54,595 bases of DNA from Akkermansiaceae bacterium. Lineage in GTDB: Bacteria; Verrucomicrobiota; Verrucomicrobiia; Verrucomicrobiales; Akkermansiaceae. The notes beneath the pieces were generated by a model. It did not search any database and was not told the DNA's origin. It was given only the letters and a program-made list of their open reading frames with translations. The stretch lies in NCBI GenBank assembly GCA_015062005.1, contig SUVL01000018.1, positions 1-54,595 of the forward strand, given 5' to 3'. This document shows positions 25,406 through 34,629 of this stretch, piece by piece. How positions within the stretch are numbered: the first letter of the stretch is position 1; each line of letters starts with the position of its first letter. The position numbers were made by a program, and so were the translations under genes.

Positions 25406-26089
25406 TTAGTCTTTGCGGATCTTGCGGGCGAGTGCCACCGCGCCCACCGTGCCGGAAAGCAGGGCGAAGCCGAGGATGACGAACGGAATGTTGTAATGCG
25501 TGTACAGGCACTTGCCCAGTAGCTTCACATCGGAAATAGAGGTGGCCTTGGCGGCATCGGCCTCAGAGATGGCCGGGTTTTCCATGCGGGCGGCTGCGGC
25601 AGCGTTCAGTTCAGGCAGGCAGCCACCGTATTGCGGGGCGGCGGCCGGGGCTTCGCTCACCTGGCGGGCATCGCCGATGAGGAGTTCGCCGGCGCTTTCA
25701 CACAGGGCGATGGCCGGGCAGGTGTTATCCATGGCACCGGGCAGGTTGAGGGATACCTTGATGATGAGCCCGGCGAAGAAGCCTGCCACAAGCACGCCGA
25801 CTGCGGCGTGGAGGTAGCTGCCGCGGCTCTGGCCTTCGTCGTGGATGTCGAGCATCATCACCACGAAGAGGAAGAGCACCAGAATGGCGCCGGCATACAC
25901 GATGAGCTGCACAATGCCCAGGAACTGGGCACCCATGCCGAAGAAGATGGCGGCCACCATGGCAAAGCACACCGCCATGCACATGGCGGAGTTCACCGGG
26001 TTGCGGTAGCCCACCACGCCGGCAGCGCAGAGCACGGCCAGAGCAGCCAGCACGTAGAACAGAATCTGACAAAGGGATGTTTCAAACAT
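25406..26089 (-). CDS. nuoJ: NADH-quinone oxidoreductase subunit J
   Basis: 227 residues, somewhat longer than the usual 165-200. Five membrane helices include AAIFFGMGAQFLGIVQLIVY and the region AILVLFLFVVMMLDI with the flexible helix residues. The extra length lies between helices 4 and 5 (about residues 120-190), a polar stretch containing several Cys and Ala-rich runs. Order and spacing fit the nuo operon. Confidence 0.92.
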   Translation of the reverse strand: MFETSLCQILFYVLAALAVLCAAGVVGYRNPVNSAMCMAVCFAMVAAIFFGMGAQFLGIVQLIVYAGAILVLFLFVVMMLDIHDEGQSRGSYLHAAVGVLVAGFFAGLIIKVSLNLPGAMDNTCPAIALCESAGELLIGDARQVSEAPAAAPQYGGCLPELNAAAAARMENPAISEADAAKATSISDVKLLGKCLYTHYNIPFVILGFALLSGTVGAVALARKIRKD

Positions 26090-26098
26090 AACGGTATT

Positions 26099-26665
26099 TT
26101 ATTTGTACTGGTTCCACTTGTTGACGAGACCCTTGCGCGTGCCGCCCAGACGGTACAGGGTTTCCTTGTCGCGGATGGCCTGCTTGCGGTCGGTGAGGGT
26201 GATGAGGTATTCCTTGGAGAGGAAGATGGCCTGCTCGGGGCATGCTTCCTGGCACATACCGCAGTAAATGCAGCGGAGCATGTCGATTTCAAACTTGGCC
26301 GGGGCCTTTTCCTGCTTCTGGCAGTTGCTGGTGGCATCCACCTCACCGGGGGTGATGGTGATGGCGCGAGCCGGGCAGATGAATTCGCAGAGCTGGCAGG
26401 AGACGCAGCGCTCGCGGCCGTCTTCGCCGCGCACCAGGGTGGGGGCGCCGCGGTAGTACTCCGGCAGGCGGGAATCCCAGCGTTCATCCGGGAACTGCAT
26501 ACAGACACCTACGCCCTTGGTGCTGAAATCCTCTTTGCCGCGGCTCTTGCCGAGCAGGGAGAGCACCAGGTGGCGCATGGTGATGACAAGCCCCTTGACG
26601 AGCTCGACCACATACACCTTGTCCAGCAGACTGAACTTGGGTCGTTTAATCTTGATGTAAGACAT
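26099..26665 (-). CDS. nuoI: NADH-quinone oxidoreductase subunit I
   Basis: 188 residues, the ferredoxin-like subunit of the peripheral arm. Two complete 4Fe-4S motifs are visible: CVSCQLCEFICP and CIYCGMCQEACP. These form clusters N6a and N6b, which pass electrons toward the quinone site. An N-terminal amphipathic helix (about 10-35) fits membrane docking. Confidence 0.96.
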   Translation of the reverse strand: MSYIKIKRPKFSLLDKVYVVELVKGLVITMRHLVLSLLGKSRGKEDFSTKGVGVCMQFPDERWDSRLPEYYRGAPTLVRGEDGRERCVSCQLCEFICPARAITITPGEVDATSNCQKQEKAPAKFEIDMLRCIYCGMCQEACPEQAIFLSKEYLITLTDRKQAIRDKETLYRLGGTRKGLVNKWNQYK

Positions 26666-26686
26666 ATTCGGAACAGGAAAAGGGGG

Positions 26687-27949
26687 TTACTTGATGAAAT
26701 AGAGGACGGCGGCGGCCAGGAAGATATTGGCCACGGTGATTTCCAGGAAATAGAGCCAGCCGAGCTTCATCACCTGGTCCCAGCGGAAGCGCGGCAGGGT
26801 CCAGCGCACCCACACGAAGAAGAAGATGAAGGCCAGCAGCTTCACGATGAACATGCACAGCTGGCAGAGCACTGCCAGCCAGTCGCTGTAGGCGGCCAGG
26901 GCGGCATCTGCCCCGAAGCCGATGGACCAGCCACCCAGGAACAGGGTGACCACCACGGCGGAGCCGATGACCATGGCGGCGTATTCGCCCATGAAGAAGG
27001 AAGCGAACTTCATGGAAGAATATTCAGCGTGGTAACCAGCCACCAGGTCGGTTTCACACTCGGCCATATCGAAGGGGGTGCGGTTGGCCTCAGCAAAGAC
27101 GCAGGTCACGAAGATGATGAAGCTGATACCCAGCGGCAGCATCATGACCCAGCGCTGCCAGCTCAGACCCTCGCCCCAGAGGGGGAGCAGGGTCCAGCCG
27201 TTCTCTGCCTGGAACTGCACAATCTGCTGCAGGTTCAGCGTGCCGAACATCATGAGCAGCGGAATGATGGAAAGACCCATGGACACCTCGTAGGAGATGA
27301 GCTGGGCGGTGGCGCGCAGGCCACCCAGGAACGGGAACTTGGAGTTGGAGGACCAGCCGGCCAGAGTCAGACCGTACACCGAGAGACCGGAGATGGCGAA
27401 AATCCACAGCGGGCCGATGTCCAGGTTGGCTACGCACATGGAGATGTGGCCGTAGCAGGTGTTCACTTCGGAGGCGAAGGGAATCACCGCAGCTGCCACC
27501 ATGGGCGGCCCCAGCACCAGCATCGGCGCCAGGATGAAGTAGAACTTGCGCACGTAGGAGGGGGTGGTCTCCTGCTTCAGGAAGAGCTTGCCGCCGTCCA
27601 GACAGGGCTGGATGAGACCCCAGCAGGGAATCTCGCGGTCCAGTCGCAGCCAGGTGCAGAGCCGGGCAATCCAGCTCGTCTCCGGGATGCCGAAGAAGTG
27701 AAGCCAGTTCTTGAGGGGCTGCTTTTCCTTGCTGCCCCAGCGCTGGAGCAGGAAGAGCGGCAGACCCGCGCGGTTGGGACCAGGACGGTCCTGAATCCAG
27801 CCGGCCACGCGGCGTTCAATCCACACGGAAAGAACCACGAAAGCCAGAATAACGGCAAACATGAGAACCAGCTTGAGCAGCGTGTGAATCAGGTAGAACC
27901 AGATTTCGTTGCTCATGAGGTCGTTATACCAATTGATGATAGCGTCCAT
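26687..27949 (-). CDS. nuoH: NADH-quinone oxidoreductase subunit H
   Basis: 420 residues, longer than the usual 320-350. The extra residues are mainly in the loop after the first helix (about 45-130). Family segments include ERRVAGWIQDRPGPNRAG, GWSSNSKFPFLGGLRATAQL, EVSMGLSIIPLLM and CVFAEANRTPFDMAECETDL, which line the quinone chamber. Membrane subunit linking the peripheral and membrane arms. Confidence 0.94.
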   Translation of the reverse strand: MDAIINWYNDLMSNEIWFYLIHTLLKLVLMFAVILAFVVLSVWIERRVAGWIQDRPGPNRAGLPLFLLQRWGSKEKQPLKNWLHFFGIPETSWIARLCTWLRLDREIPCWGLIQPCLDGGKLFLKQETTPSYVRKFYFILAPMLVLGPPMVAAAVIPFASEVNTCYGHISMCVANLDIGPLWIFAISGLSVYGLTLAGWSSNSKFPFLGGLRATAQLISYEVSMGLSIIPLLMMFGTLNLQQIVQFQAENGWTLLPLWGEGLSWQRWVMMLPLGISFIIFVTCVFAEANRTPFDMAECETDLVAGYHAEYSSMKFASFFMGEYAAMVIGSAVVVTLFLGGWSIGFGADAALAAYSDWLAVLCQLCMFIVKLLAFIFFFVWVRWTLPRFRWDQVMKLGWLYFLEITVANIFLAAAVLYFIK

Positions 27950-27972
27950 TTGTGGTATGGGGTGTTAGCGGT

Positions 27973-29703
27973 TTACTTCTTGGCTTTTTCGCGTTCGATG
28001 AGGGGGATGGTGACACCCGTTTCCATGATGACCTTGCCCTCGTTGCCGATATTGCCCCAGGTGATACCTTCGAGCGGTTCAAACTCCTGAGCCATCTCAT
28101 CCAGCACAGACATGGGGGTGGGGCAGGCGATGACGCGCACGCAGTCGCAGCCCAGGCGCTCGGAGAGGTTGCGGCAGATTTCCCAGTCGGACATGGAATC
28201 GCCGACGGGTTCGATAGCCTTGTTGAGGCGCTGGATGCGGCCGGTCACGTTAATCATGGTGCCGTACTTCTCAGCGAAGGTCACACCGGGCAGCACCACG
28301 TCGGCAGCCTTGGTGGTGGCGGTTTCGCTGTGATCCACCACGAGCAGGTATTCCAGCCCGGCGAGGTCCTCGGCGGTGAAGCCAGCGTCCTCGGTCAGGT
28401 CTTCGCCCAGCACAATCATGAAGCGGATGGAGTTGCTGCGTACACCGCGGCGGATATTGGCCAGCCCGGCACCGGTCTTGCCCAGAATCATCTTGGCACC
28501 GTTGGTGTTCGGGTTGCGGTCTTCGCTCACCAGCATGCCGTCGCTTGCGCCCTTGCGGGGAACAATGTCGAGCTTGGTGATACCGAGCTGCTTGGAGAGG
28601 GCCCGCACCATGTAGAGCTCTTCGTTGGTCATGCGGGCGGAGCAAATCAGGGCTGTTTCAGAGGGAGCCATGCGGTGCAGCTGCTCCACGACCATGTTGA
28701 AGGTGGCATCCCAGGTGGAGGGGCGCTGGCCGGCGCCGGCGTCCGTCTTCACCAGCGGGGTGGTGATGCGGGTCGGGGCGTTGATGAACTTGTAGTTGAG
28801 GCGGTGGTCATCGGGCATCCAGCAGCTGTTCACGGCGTCGTTCTGGCGCGGGGTGATGCGGTAGACCTGCTGCTCGCGGGTCCAGATGTTGATGTTGGTG
28901 CCGGTGCCGCAGTTCACGTCGATGGTGGGTGTGCTCTTCAGGAACCACACGCGCATCTTGAAGCGGAAATCCTTGCTGGTCATGGCGCCCACGGGGCAGA
29001 TATCCACCACGTTCATGGAGTAGTTGCTGTCCAGCTGGGTGCCGGGGTAGCAGGCAATGGCGTTGTGCGTGCCGCGGCCCACCACGCCAAGCACGTCCTG
29101 GCCGGCAATCTCCTTCATGAAGCGCACGCAGCGGCGGCAGAGCACGCAGCGCTCCTGGTCCAGGTTCACGCGCGGGCCGATGCTGAGGTTCTTGCCCTTC
29201 TTGGTCTTCTCCTCGGTGAAGCGGTGGGTGCCGCTGCCGTAGTCGGTGGTGTATTCCTGCAGCTTGCATTCACCGGCCTGGTCGCAGATGGGGCAGTCCA
29301 GCGGGTGGTTGGAGAGCAGGAATTCCAGCACGCCGCGGCGGGCTTCCTCGGTGAGCTTGCTGGTGGTGCGGATGCCCATGTTCTCCGCCACGGTGTTGGC
29401 GCAGGCAATCACGGCACGCGGCATCCAGCTGATGGGCAGGTAGCCGTCGTCACCGTACTGCGGGGTGGTGCCGGGGGCCAGGCGCGGGGGCATGCCTTGC
29501 TCCACAAGGCACATGCGGCAGGAACCGGCCACGGAAAGTTTGGGGTGGTAGCAGAAGCAGGGTACATGCGCGCCTACGGAGTTGCAGGCGTCGGCAATGC
29601 GCGTCCCCTTCGGGAAGCGGTACCATTTGCCGTTAATCTGGACGTTCACCTTGCCTTCGGCAGCGGCGGCGTCTTTCGGCAGAATTGCGGGGGGTGTACT
29701 CAT
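27973..29703 (-). CDS. nuoG: NADH-quinone oxidoreductase subunit G, short form
   Basis: 576 residues. The N-terminal 2Fe-2S domain has HVPCFCYHPKLSVAGSCRMC, followed by the His-Cys cluster segment HPLDCPICDQAGEC and a 4Fe-4S set ERCVLCRRCVRFMKE plus VVDICPVGAM. The rest is a molybdopterin-oxidoreductase-like domain without an expected active site, as in other NuoG proteins. It is shorter than the 680-900 residues of many NuoG proteins. Confidence 0.94.
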   Translation of the reverse strand: MSTPPAILPKDAAAAEGKVNVQINGKWYRFPKGTRIADACNSVGAHVPCFCYHPKLSVAGSCRMCLVEQGMPPRLAPGTTPQYGDDGYLPISWMPRAVIACANTVAENMGIRTTSKLTEEARRGVLEFLLSNHPLDCPICDQAGECKLQEYTTDYGSGTHRFTEEKTKKGKNLSIGPRVNLDQERCVLCRRCVRFMKEIAGQDVLGVVGRGTHNAIACYPGTQLDSNYSMNVVDICPVGAMTSKDFRFKMRVWFLKSTPTIDVNCGTGTNINIWTREQQVYRITPRQNDAVNSCWMPDDHRLNYKFINAPTRITTPLVKTDAGAGQRPSTWDATFNMVVEQLHRMAPSETALICSARMTNEELYMVRALSKQLGITKLDIVPRKGASDGMLVSEDRNPNTNGAKMILGKTGAGLANIRRGVRSNSIRFMIVLGEDLTEDAGFTAEDLAGLEYLLVVDHSETATTKAADVVLPGVTFAEKYGTMINVTGRIQRLNKAIEPVGDSMSDWEICRNLSERLGCDCVRVIACPTPMSVLDEMAQEFEPLEGITWGNIGNEGKVIMETGVTIPLIEREKAKK

Positions 29704-29721
29704 GGGTTCAGGAGAAAAGGT

Positions 29722-31131
29722 TTAGTCTTCGCGGGTCAGGAACTTGCGGGCCTCCTTGGCCTCGGCGGAGTGGGGCTTGAGTGCGTTGATGGGCTTGGTG
29801 AGCGCCAGGAACTCCTCACGGAACTTGGTGGTAAATGCCTGGGTGGGCCAGGAGCAGGCTTCGCCGAAGGCGCAGACCGTGCGGCCGCAGATGTTGTCGG
29901 CCACGCTCTTGAGCAGGTCCACATCTTCCGGAGAGCCCTTGCCCTCGCAGATTCGGGTGGAAAGCTTCAGCATCCAGGGGTTGCCCTCGCGGCAGGGGGA
30001 GCACTGGCCGCAGGATTCCCAGGCGTAGAAACGGTTGATGTTGTTGAGCACCTTGGGCATGCTTCGGCTGTCATCCATCACGATGATGCCGCCGGAGCCG
30101 CTCATGGAGCCGTGCTGGGCGATGCTGTCCAGATCCAGCGGCACGTCGAAAATGCTCATGGCGCGCACGGAGCCATCGCTGTTGCGGCCCTTCAGCACTT
30201 CGTCGCAGCGCATCACCTTGGCAGAGGCACCGCCGGGGATGATGGCCTTGAACTTGCGGCCGCGCTTCGGCCCGCCGCACACATCGTACAGCAGCTCACC
30301 GAAAGTCATGGAACCGGAGATGATTTCGTAGTAGCCCGGGCGCTTCACATCGCCGGATACGCCGATGATGCGCGTACCGGGGGAGCGCTGGGCACCCTCG
30401 GCGGCATAGGCCTCGCCGCCGCGCATGAGCACCTGGCGCACCTGGCAGAGGGATTCCACGTTGTTCACGATGGTGGGGCAGCCATACAGACCGATGGCGG
30501 CCGGGAAGAAGGGCGGCTTGATGCGCGGATACGGGCGCAGACCTTCAATGGAGTTGATGAGGCCGGTTTCCTCACCGCAGATGTAGGCGCCGGCGCCGCG
30601 GTGCAGGATAATCTTGAGGTCGAAGCCCTTGCCCAGGATGTTCTCGCCCAGGAACCCGGCTTCCTCAGCTTCCTTCAGAGCCTTCTGCATAATCTTGGCA
30701 GCCTCCGGGAACTCCTCGCGCATGTAGATAACACCGTAGTGCGCCTGCACGGCGTAGCAGGCAATAATCATGCCTTCGATGAGCTGGTGCGGGTCCTGGT
30801 GCACCACAAAGCGGTCCTTGAAGGTGCCGGGTTCGGATTCGTCGCAGTTGCAGACCACGTAAACGGGCTTGGTGTTGCCCTTGGGGATGAAGGTCCACTT
30901 CACACCGGTGGGGAAACCGGCGCCGCCGCGGCCGCGCAGCCCGCTCTTCTTCACCTCCTCGGTGACGGCGGCGGGCTCCATTTCCATGGCTTTCTTCAGG
31001 GTCTCGTAGCCACCATCCTTGATGAAGCACTTGATGGAGGGATCATAGCCCTTGCGGTCGATGTTGCGGAAAATGCGGCGGGTTTCGCGCGGGTGCGGTT
31101 CCTTGCCGGGTTTGTAGATGATTTCGCTCAT
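29722..31131 (-). CDS. nuoF: NADH-quinone oxidoreductase subunit F
   Basis: 469 residues, the NADH-binding subunit. The Gly-rich FMN/NADH segment GLRGRGGAGFPTG is at about 64-76, followed by YVVCNCDESEPGTFKDR, YICGEETGLINSIEG, the N3 cluster motif ESCGQCSPCREG, and a later Cys in GRTVCAFGEA. It accepts hydride from NADH and passes electrons to the iron-sulfur chain. Confidence 0.97.
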   Translation of the reverse strand: MSEIIYKPGKEPHPRETRRIFRNIDRKGYDPSIKCFIKDGGYETLKKAMEMEPAAVTEEVKKSGLRGRGGAGFPTGVKWTFIPKGNTKPVYVVCNCDESEPGTFKDRFVVHQDPHQLIEGMIIACYAVQAHYGVIYMREEFPEAAKIMQKALKEAEEAGFLGENILGKGFDLKIILHRGAGAYICGEETGLINSIEGLRPYPRIKPPFFPAAIGLYGCPTIVNNVESLCQVRQVLMRGGEAYAAEGAQRSPGTRIIGVSGDVKRPGYYEIISGSMTFGELLYDVCGGPKRGRKFKAIIPGGASAKVMRCDEVLKGRNSDGSVRAMSIFDVPLDLDSIAQHGSMSGSGGIIVMDDSRSMPKVLNNINRFYAWESCGQCSPCREGNPWMLKLSTRICEGKGSPEDVDLLKSVADNICGRTVCAFGEACSWPTQAFTTKFREEFLALTKPINALKPHSAEAKEARKFLTRED

Positions 31132-31147
31132 GGTTCGCTAAAGGGGG

Positions 31148-31729
31148 TTACTTCTTAGGCTGGTACTTGGCGATAATCTCGTCAATCTTCTTCGTGGTCA
31201 CCTGGGAGTAGAGAACATCGTTCACCATCACGTTCGGGCCGAAACCGCAGTTGGCCAGGCATTCCACCGGCTCCACGCTGAACAGACCATCGGCGCTCAC
31301 CAGCATGGGCTCCTCGTCGCTCATATCGGCAGGGTTCACGCCAATCTTTTCGCAGATGTAGGGAATGAGCTCCTCGCCACCGGAGAGGGAGCAGGCAATG
31401 GTGCGGCACACGCGGAAGTGGTACTTGCCCGGGCACATGGTGTGGATGCCGGGGTAGAAGGTCACAATGCCGGCCACGTGGATGGGCGTGCTCTTGCACA
31501 TTTCAGCAATCCAGGGCATGGCATCGGCGCAGATGAAGCCGAACTTTTCCTGCACCAGGTGGATGATGGGCAGCACGGCGGACTGTTCCTTGCCCTCCGG
31601 GTACTGGGCCACGAGTTCCTTGGCTTCCTTCACCAGGGAAGGAGTCACCTTGAACTTCGGAAAATGCTGCTCGCCGGGGGACGGCTTGGCTGCCGTAATG
31701 GCATCAATCGCGTTGGGAGTATCGGACAT
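31148..31729 (-). CDS. nuoE: NADH-quinone oxidoreductase subunit E
   Basis: 193 residues, a thioredoxin-fold 2Fe-2S protein. The cluster Cys residues are in VCRTIACSLSGG and VECLANCGFGPNV. It pairs with NuoF and carries cluster N1a. Start ATG 31729; no Shine-Dalgarno sequence precedes it. Confidence 0.95.
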   Translation of the reverse strand: MSDTPNAIDAITAAKPSPGEQHFPKFKVTPSLVKEAKELVAQYPEGKEQSAVLPIIHLVQEKFGFICADAMPWIAEMCKSTPIHVAGIVTFYPGIHTMCPGKYHFRVCRTIACSLSGGEELIPYICEKIGVNPADMSDEEPMLVSADGLFSVEPVECLANCGFGPNVMVNDVLYSQVTTKKIDEIIAKYQPKK

Positions 31730-31763
31730 GGTAAATGGTTTCGTTGTCAGAGAGGTTAAAGGT

Positions 31764-33008
31764 TTAGCGGTCGCATTCGCCCTGCACGAAGTCGAAGGAA
31801 CCCAGAATGGCGCCTATGTCGCTCACCAGGTGACCCGGCAGCAGCTCCGGCAGTATGGAAAGGGTGCAGTAGGAGGGACTGCGCATCTTCAGGCGGTTGG
31901 CTATGCCGCCACCCTGCGAATCCAGGAAGAAGCCCAGCTCGCCCTTCGGGTTCTCGGCGGCAAAGTACACCTGGCCGGCCGGGGCGTTCACGCACTCCGT
32001 GGTCACCATGAATTGGCGGATGAGTTCCTCCATGCCCTGCAGGGCATCGGCCTTCTTCGGCAGGATGCCCTTGTCCAGCTGCACCCAGATGGGGCCGCCC
32101 GGCATGGTGGCAATCACCTGGCGGATGATGCGTACCGACTGGCGGATTTCTTCCATGCGCACCTGGAAGCGGGCGTAGCAGTCGCCTTCCTCCGCCACCG
32201 GCACGTCGAATTCGTATTTCTCGTAACCCAGGTAGGGGTTGGTCTTGCGCAGGTCGCGGCACACGCCGCTGGCGCGCAGGTTGTTGCCGGTCATGCCGTT
32301 CTGCAGGGCCATTTCCTTGGTGATGACGCCCACACCCACCAGGCGGTCAATGAAAATCTTGTTGTGCAGCAGCAGCTTCTCCATCTCGTCCACGGTGCGC
32401 AGGGCGCTGTCGCAGAAGGCGAGAATCTGCTTCTCGATGCCCTTCGGCAGGTCGCGGGTCATGCCGCCGATGCGCGTGTAGCTGGAGGTGAAGCGGGCGC
32501 CGCAAATCTGTTCGTACAGGTTGTGTACGCGTTCCTTTTCCTCGAAGGCATACAGGAAGGCGGTCATGGCACCGGTGTCCATGGCGTATACGCCCGTGCC
32601 CAGGAAGCAGGAGGAAATGCGCGAAAGCTCGCAGCACAGCACGCGGATGGCCTGGCCGCGCTCCGGCAGCTCCCAGCCCAGCAGCTTTTCCACGGCGCAG
32701 GCGTAGGCGATGTTGTTGCTCATCGGCGCAAGGTAGTCCATGCGGTCCGTGTACGTCACAAACTGATTGTAGTGGCAGTTCTCTGCAATCTTCTCCATGC
32801 CGCGGTGCAGATACCCAATCACCGGGTCGCAGGATACAATCTCCTCACCGTCAATCACCAGCTTCAGACGCAGCACACCGTGCGTCGCAGGGTGAGACGG
32901 GCCTACATTCAGGGTTACCAGCTCACCGCGGTCATCTGCATCATTCTTCAGATAATCCATCGCAGCGCTCGCTACATCAGGCACTTGTATAAATTTTGTC
33001 GTGTTCAT
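31764..33008 (-). CDS. nuoD: NADH-quinone oxidoreductase subunit D
   Basis: 414 residues from ATG 33008; a GTG 7 codons upstream is possible. This 49-kDa-type subunit shows NVGPSHPATHGVLRLKLVID, GYLHRGMEKIAENCHYNQ and YTDRMDYLAPMSNN, with the His and Tyr of the quinone site, and ends LGSFDFVQGECDR. It is the first gene of the operon here: no nuoA, nuoB or nuoC lies upstream, so those must be elsewhere in the genome. Confidence 0.96.
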   Translation of the reverse strand: MNTTKFIQVPDVASAAMDYLKNDADDRGELVTLNVGPSHPATHGVLRLKLVIDGEEIVSCDPVIGYLHRGMEKIAENCHYNQFVTYTDRMDYLAPMSNNIAYACAVEKLLGWELPERGQAIRVLCCELSRISSCFLGTGVYAMDTGAMTAFLYAFEEKERVHNLYEQICGARFTSSYTRIGGMTRDLPKGIEKQILAFCDSALRTVDEMEKLLLHNKIFIDRLVGVGVITKEMALQNGMTGNNLRASGVCRDLRKTNPYLGYEKYEFDVPVAEEGDCYARFQVRMEEIRQSVRIIRQVIATMPGGPIWVQLDKGILPKKADALQGMEELIRQFMVTTECVNAPAGQVYFAAENPKGELGFFLDSQGGGIANRLKMRSPSYCTLSILPELLPGHLVSDIGAILGSFDFVQGECDR

Positions 33009-33053
33009 AACCTGGGAATACGGGGCCACCTGCGGCCACAGTTACGCGTAGAT

Positions 33054-33082
33054 ATTAAACACCTTTCCCTTGTAAAGTGCAA
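33054..33082 (-). promoter_or_regulatory. Probable promoter of the nuoD-nuoN operon
   Basis: On the minus strand TTGCAC (33082-33077), a 17-bp spacer and TTTAAT (33059-33054). It gives a leader of about 40 bases before ATG 33008. Confidence 0.5.
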
Positions 33083-33205
33083 GCCTAAAGTCGCCGTAGA
33101 GCCATAATTGCGCGCGTGCAAATGTGTTAGTTTTGGCGAACTTTGGTGCGTTTTTTTGCGAGTAAGTCACGCTTGTCTCTTGCAATGGAGAAGGGAGAGG
33201 GTAAG

Positions 33206-33661
33206 ATGAAGGATATGAGCACAGTAACAGCGGAGCAGCTTGAAATGGTGCGCCAGTGGGCTGGCGAAGGTGTGGACTTGAACGGCATTCAGAAACGCCT
33301 GGCGGCAGAGTGCGGGGTACACATGACGTATATGGACGTTCGTTTCCTGCTGCTTGACCACGGGATTGAGATAGCCGCCGCAGCCGCCCCGGCTCCGGAG
33401 AAACAGCCGGAAGCTGCGCCCGCAGAGGCGGAGCCACAGCCTGCCACCGATGGCAAGCTGGCGGTTACACTCGATGAGCTTACGCTGCCTGGCACGCTGA
33501 TTTCCGGCAAGGTTCAGTTCCCCTCCGGTACGCGCGGCGGATGGCAGATTGACCAGCTTGGCCGCTTTGCGTGGAATGACCTGCAGGGGCAGCCCACCCC
33601 GGAGGAATTGCAGGCTTTCCAGGTGGAGCTTACCCAGATTCTCAGCCGCGGTAGCATGTGA
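33206..33661 (+). CDS. Uncharacterised two-part protein
   Basis: 151 residues from ATG 33206, chosen because GGAGAGGG lies just before it, one of few good ribosome-binding sites in the window; ATGs at 33185 and 33215 are alternatives. The N-terminal part (about 5-52) is helical and resembles a helix-turn-helix (EQLEMVRQWAGEGVDLNGIQ). A Pro/Ala/Glu-rich linker follows (about 58-78). The C-terminal part has the strand pattern SGKVQFPSGTRGGWQIDQLG and an acidic helix. It is divergent from the nuo operon. I do not recognise the family. Confidence 0.7.
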   Translation: MKDMSTVTAEQLEMVRQWAGEGVDLNGIQKRLAAECGVHMTYMDVRFLLLDHGIEIAAAAAPAPEKQPEAAPAEAEPQPATDGKLAVTLDELTLPGTLISGKVQFPSGTRGGWQIDQLGRFAWNDLQGQPTPEELQAFQVELTQILSRGSM

Positions 33662-33741
33662 GTACCAGCGGTGTTTGCTGTCTGAAACCTTATCAGATGC
33701 TCCTCCATTGGGCGGAATGGGTAGCTTGCCGCTTCCATCGC

Positions 33742-33794
33742 TGCCCAGCGTGCACGCGTGTCCCAAATCTTTGGGACACATATGCCCAGCGTGC
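33742..33794. repeat. Perfect hairpin between 12-bp direct repeats
   Basis: TGCCCAGCGTGC occurs at 33742-33753 and again at 33783-33794. Between them GTGTCCCAAA (33758-33767) and TTTGGGACAC (33770-33779) form a perfect stem. There is no T tract, so it is not a standard terminator for the gene ending at 33661, although it may serve as one; it could also be an operator for the next promoter. Confidence 0.7.
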
Positions 33795-33813
33795 TGCTTT
33801 TCTGAATGCCCCC

Positions 33814-33842
33814 TTGACAGAGGGGGGATTATGCTGTACAAT
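33814..33842 (+). promoter_or_regulatory. Strong sigma70-type promoter, near-leaderless
   Basis: TTGACA at 33814-33819, a 17-bp spacer, TACAAT at 33837-33842, then 8 bases to ATG 33851. Confidence 0.75.
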
Positions 33843-33850
33843 GGGCATGG

Positions 33851-34621
33851 ATGAGAAGTCAGACTCACATATTGGGTGTGTGCCTGTTGTGTGTACTGCC
33901 TCAGGTGATGATGGGGGCAGTAGCGGCAGCGCCTGCTTCAGAGGTATGCCGGAAACTGGTGGCGGAGTCCCGCGAAGTGGATCGCGTTCTGCGCACGGTG
34001 AGTGACCGGGAGAGCGGTGTGGCGGCAGCTGGTGAGTTGCGCACGCGCATGGAGTATCTGCGGCAGAGTATGGAGGAGCTGGGGCGGCTTCCGCTGGCTT
34101 CCGGTGAGGAGGCTCGCGCAGTGGAGCAGATGATGCGTGACCTGACGCATATCACCCAGGGGTACATGCAGGTGGTGCAGCTTCTGATTGAGGTGAATGC
34201 CTATGGTGCCGAGGAGTTGATATCCCTTTTTCAGTACTACAAGATGAGTTCGCCTGAGGCGGGCGCGGTGAGTCGCACTCAGGAATCGCCCCTGGTGCGG
34301 TCATACACCGAGTGGTGTGATTCTATTGATGATATGCTGTTTGTGCTGCGCCGGATTCAGAGTTCAGAAGCAGCCGGTGCCGGCATCTCAGAATTGCGTC
34401 CAGTGCTCGAACGCGTGGAGACCCGGGCCGCGAGGGCAGAATCTCTGCAGGCGGGATTGTCTCCTCAGCAGGTGGAGTCGGAGCAGGTGCCGATGGAGCG
34501 CATGCGCCGGCTCCGTGGTGAACTGCGGGCTGAATTGCAGCGCCTGCGCATGCACCAGTGCTATGGGGTGGGGGAATTGCAGGCGCTTCTGCCGGTGTGT
34601 ACCCGCGCGGCGCGCGGTTGA
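33851..34621 (+). CDS. Secreted helical protein of unknown function
   Basis: 256 residues. A signal peptide is likely (HILGVCLLCVLPQVMMGAVAAA). The mature part is nearly all charged amphipathic helix with heptad-like runs (RTRMEYLRQSMEELGRL, MERMRRLRGELRAELQRLRM), suggesting coiled coils. There is no catalytic motif and no family I recognise. It has its own strong promoter. Its stop is 8 bases from the stop of the convergent TolC-like gene. Confidence 0.7.
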   Translation: MRSQTHILGVCLLCVLPQVMMGAVAAAPASEVCRKLVAESREVDRVLRTVSDRESGVAAAGELRTRMEYLRQSMEELGRLPLASGEEARAVEQMMRDLTHITQGYMQVVQLLIEVNAYGAEELISLFQYYKMSSPEAGAVSRTQESPLVRSYTEWCDSIDDMLFVLRRIQSSEAAGAGISELRPVLERVETRAARAESLQAGLSPQQVESEQVPMERMRRLRGELRAELQRLRMHQCYGVGELQALLPVCTRAARG

Positions 34622-34629
34622 TTTCTGTT

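Noticed and set aside
27952..31158. Plus-strand open frame of 1068 codons
   Set aside because: It is antisense to nuoF and nuoG, whose iron-sulfur and nucleotide motifs are unmistakable.
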